A DNA stretch of 52,641 nt from JBMNTU01 sp050945895 (GTDB taxonomy: Bacteria; Bacillota; Clostridia; Christensenellales; Christensenellaceae), in NCBI GenBank assembly GCA_050945895.1, contig JBMNTU010000002.1, positions 1 through 52,641 of the forward strand. Direction: 5' to 3'. The translations under genes were made by a program, and so were the position numbers. This document shows, piece by piece, positions 51,230 to 52,641 of the stretch (within the stretch, counting starts at the first letter, position 1; each line of letters opens with the position of its first letter). The notes beneath the pieces were generated by a model. It was given only the letters and a program-made list of their open reading frames with translations. It searched no databases and was not told the DNA's origin.

Positions 51230-51502
51230 TTGAAAAAGGAACAAAAGGGACTTTTGGCGGGCTTCGATGAAAAAATATGGGAAAGCTTTACAGCCGGTAT
51301 TGAGAAGTATGTGTCGCCCATCGACCTGATGGAGGACGATGTGTGGGCAGCGCTGAAACAGGTCGTTTCGGCCGAGGATACGGAAATTGTAAGGTGGCTC
51401 CAGACAAGAATACCTGCCCTGGCAGGGGATGCGCCGGTAGATATGCTGCTCATAACGGACGGAGATAAAATATTAAAGGCATTGATTTTGCAGATGCGTT
51501 GA
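51230..51502 (+). CDS. Small DUF2384-like (MbcA/ParS/Xre toxin-binding-like) protein
   Basis: A 90-residue frame starting TTG (51230) eight bases after AAGGGAG; an ATG at 51188 would add 14 residues but has a poor ribosome site. The C-terminal part, with VRWLQTRIPALAGDAPVDML and then a short helix, resembles the toxin-binding domain of MbcA/ParS/Xre antitoxins. The similarity is by eye and weak. No RES-type toxin or DNA-binding domain is nearby, so an orphan or unrelated function is possible. Confidence 0.55.
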   Translation: MKKEQKGLLAGFDEKIWESFTAGIEKYVSPIDLMEDDVWAALKQVVSAEDTEIVRWLQTRIPALAGDAPVDMLLITDGDKILKALILQMR

Positions 51503-51529
51503 AAAATGTAAGGAATGGATACGGATGGC

Positions 51530-51569
51530 AAGAGCACTCTGCTTATATGGGCGGGGTGCTTTTGTTTAG
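51530..51569 (+). terminator. Possible terminator before the rRNA promoter
   Basis: AAGAGCAC (51530-51537) pairs with GTGCTTTT (51556-51563) with one G-U pair, followed by GTTT. The loop is long (18 bases), so confidence is moderate. Confidence 0.5.
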
Positions 51570-51675
51570 GAATGCGTATGCTTCGATTGCATTTAACGAT
51601 ATGTGGGGTGGCAGCAGGCGGTGACAACTATATGTAGATGTGGCAAAAAAGGCTATTTAAAAAGAAAAAAAGTTA

Positions 51676-51704
51676 TTGACATGGGAGGATGGATTTGGTA
51701 TTAT
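51676..51704 (+). promoter_or_regulatory. rRNA operon promoter
   Basis: A perfect -35 TTGACA (51676-51681), 17-bp spacer and extended -10 TGG-TATTAT (51696-51704). A run of A-rich DNA (51648-51675) immediately upstream looks like an UP element. The 16S gene begins about 150 bp downstream. Confidence 0.85.
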
Positions 51705-51853
51705 GAATGAGCCGCCTTTTAGGCGGGGAACCTTGAAAAAAGCATACAGTACCAAAAAAATGCCAGTGATTTGGAAACAAAGAACTGAAAGAAAAGCTTG
51801 AAAAGCGGAGCCTGATCAATGATTAGTTAAAGGCATCTTCGGATGTTAAAATT

Positions 51854-52641
<788 letters not shown>

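Larger units (their letters stand above)
51503..51853 (+). other. Gene-free stretch before the rRNA operon
   Basis: This 351-bp region holds a likely terminator (51530-51569), an A-rich tract, a strong rRNA promoter (51676-51704) and a leader with a CCGCC-TTTTA-GGCGG hairpin (51712-51726) and a UUCG-capped hairpin near 51834-51845. No coding sequence is supported. Confidence 0.8.

Noticed and set aside
51735..51853. boxA-type antitermination signal in the rRNA leader
   Set aside because: Fragments such as CTTGAAAAG are similar, but no convincing full match was found by eye.

Overview
The window looks like a chromosomal piece of a Clostridia (Bacillota) genome of intermediate GC. Supporting signs are strong AGGAGG-type ribosome binding sites, the zinc-binding forms of S14, S4, L24 and L36, a gene order map-KOW protein-infA-rpmJ, an ECF AAT module directly after rplQ, and a 16S rRNA 5' half of clostridial type. 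A Christensenellales-like origin is possible from the 16S text, but that is an impression and not a database result.

Layout. (1) 1-7.7 kb, + strand apart from the first gene: a carbohydrate locus with a truncated LacI repressor diverging from a CUT2 (ribose-type) ABC transporter and two zinc alcohol dehydrogenases flanking a short-chain dehydrogenase. (2) 7.8-14.6 kb: a second, LacI-controlled operon with a near-consensus promoter and a palindromic operator. It encodes a fuculose/rhamnulose-phosphate-type class II aldolase, a glycyl-radical activase, a rhamnulokinase-like kinase, a LacI regulator and a glycyl radical enzyme. The glycyl radical enzyme keeps the dehydratase Cys-x-Glu and Gly-radical motifs but seems to lack two residues that bind substrate in glycerol/propanediol dehydratase. 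No microcompartment shell genes are present. (3) 14.6-15.4 kb: a small DUF3592-like membrane protein and the promoter/leader of the S10 operon. (4) 15.4-31.1 kb: an unbroken S10-spc-alpha supercluster (rpsJ to rplQ with secY, adk, map, infA, rpoA), with an internal extended -10 promoter before rpmJ. (5) 31.2-34.1 kb: ecfA1-ecfA2-ecfT and a tiny lipoprotein.

(6) 39.3-34.1 kb on the minus strand: argS-serS followed by a two-gene AmmeMemoRadiSam system in which the Memo and AMMECR1 parts are fused. (7) 39.4-41.4 kb: a divergent cassette of a 27-residue membrane peptide, ApbE flavinyltransferase, a NusG-domain-II protein and a Gx/HepI-type membrane protein, reminiscent of extracytosolic flavin/electron-transfer loci. 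(8) 43.6-41.4 kb minus: a DNA-metabolism pair whose radical SAM gene is frameshifted. (9) 43.7-46.8 kb: SDR, WalJ-type hydrolase, CPBP protease and rlmH, whose only full-length reading frame begins with ATC. (10) 46.9-51.5 kb: a DUF4190 protein, glnS, a lipoprotein, gltX and a small DUF2384-like protein. (11) 51.5-52.6 kb: an rRNA promoter and the first half of a 16S rRNA gene.

No CRISPR array, tRNA gene, insertion sequence or phage gene was recognised.
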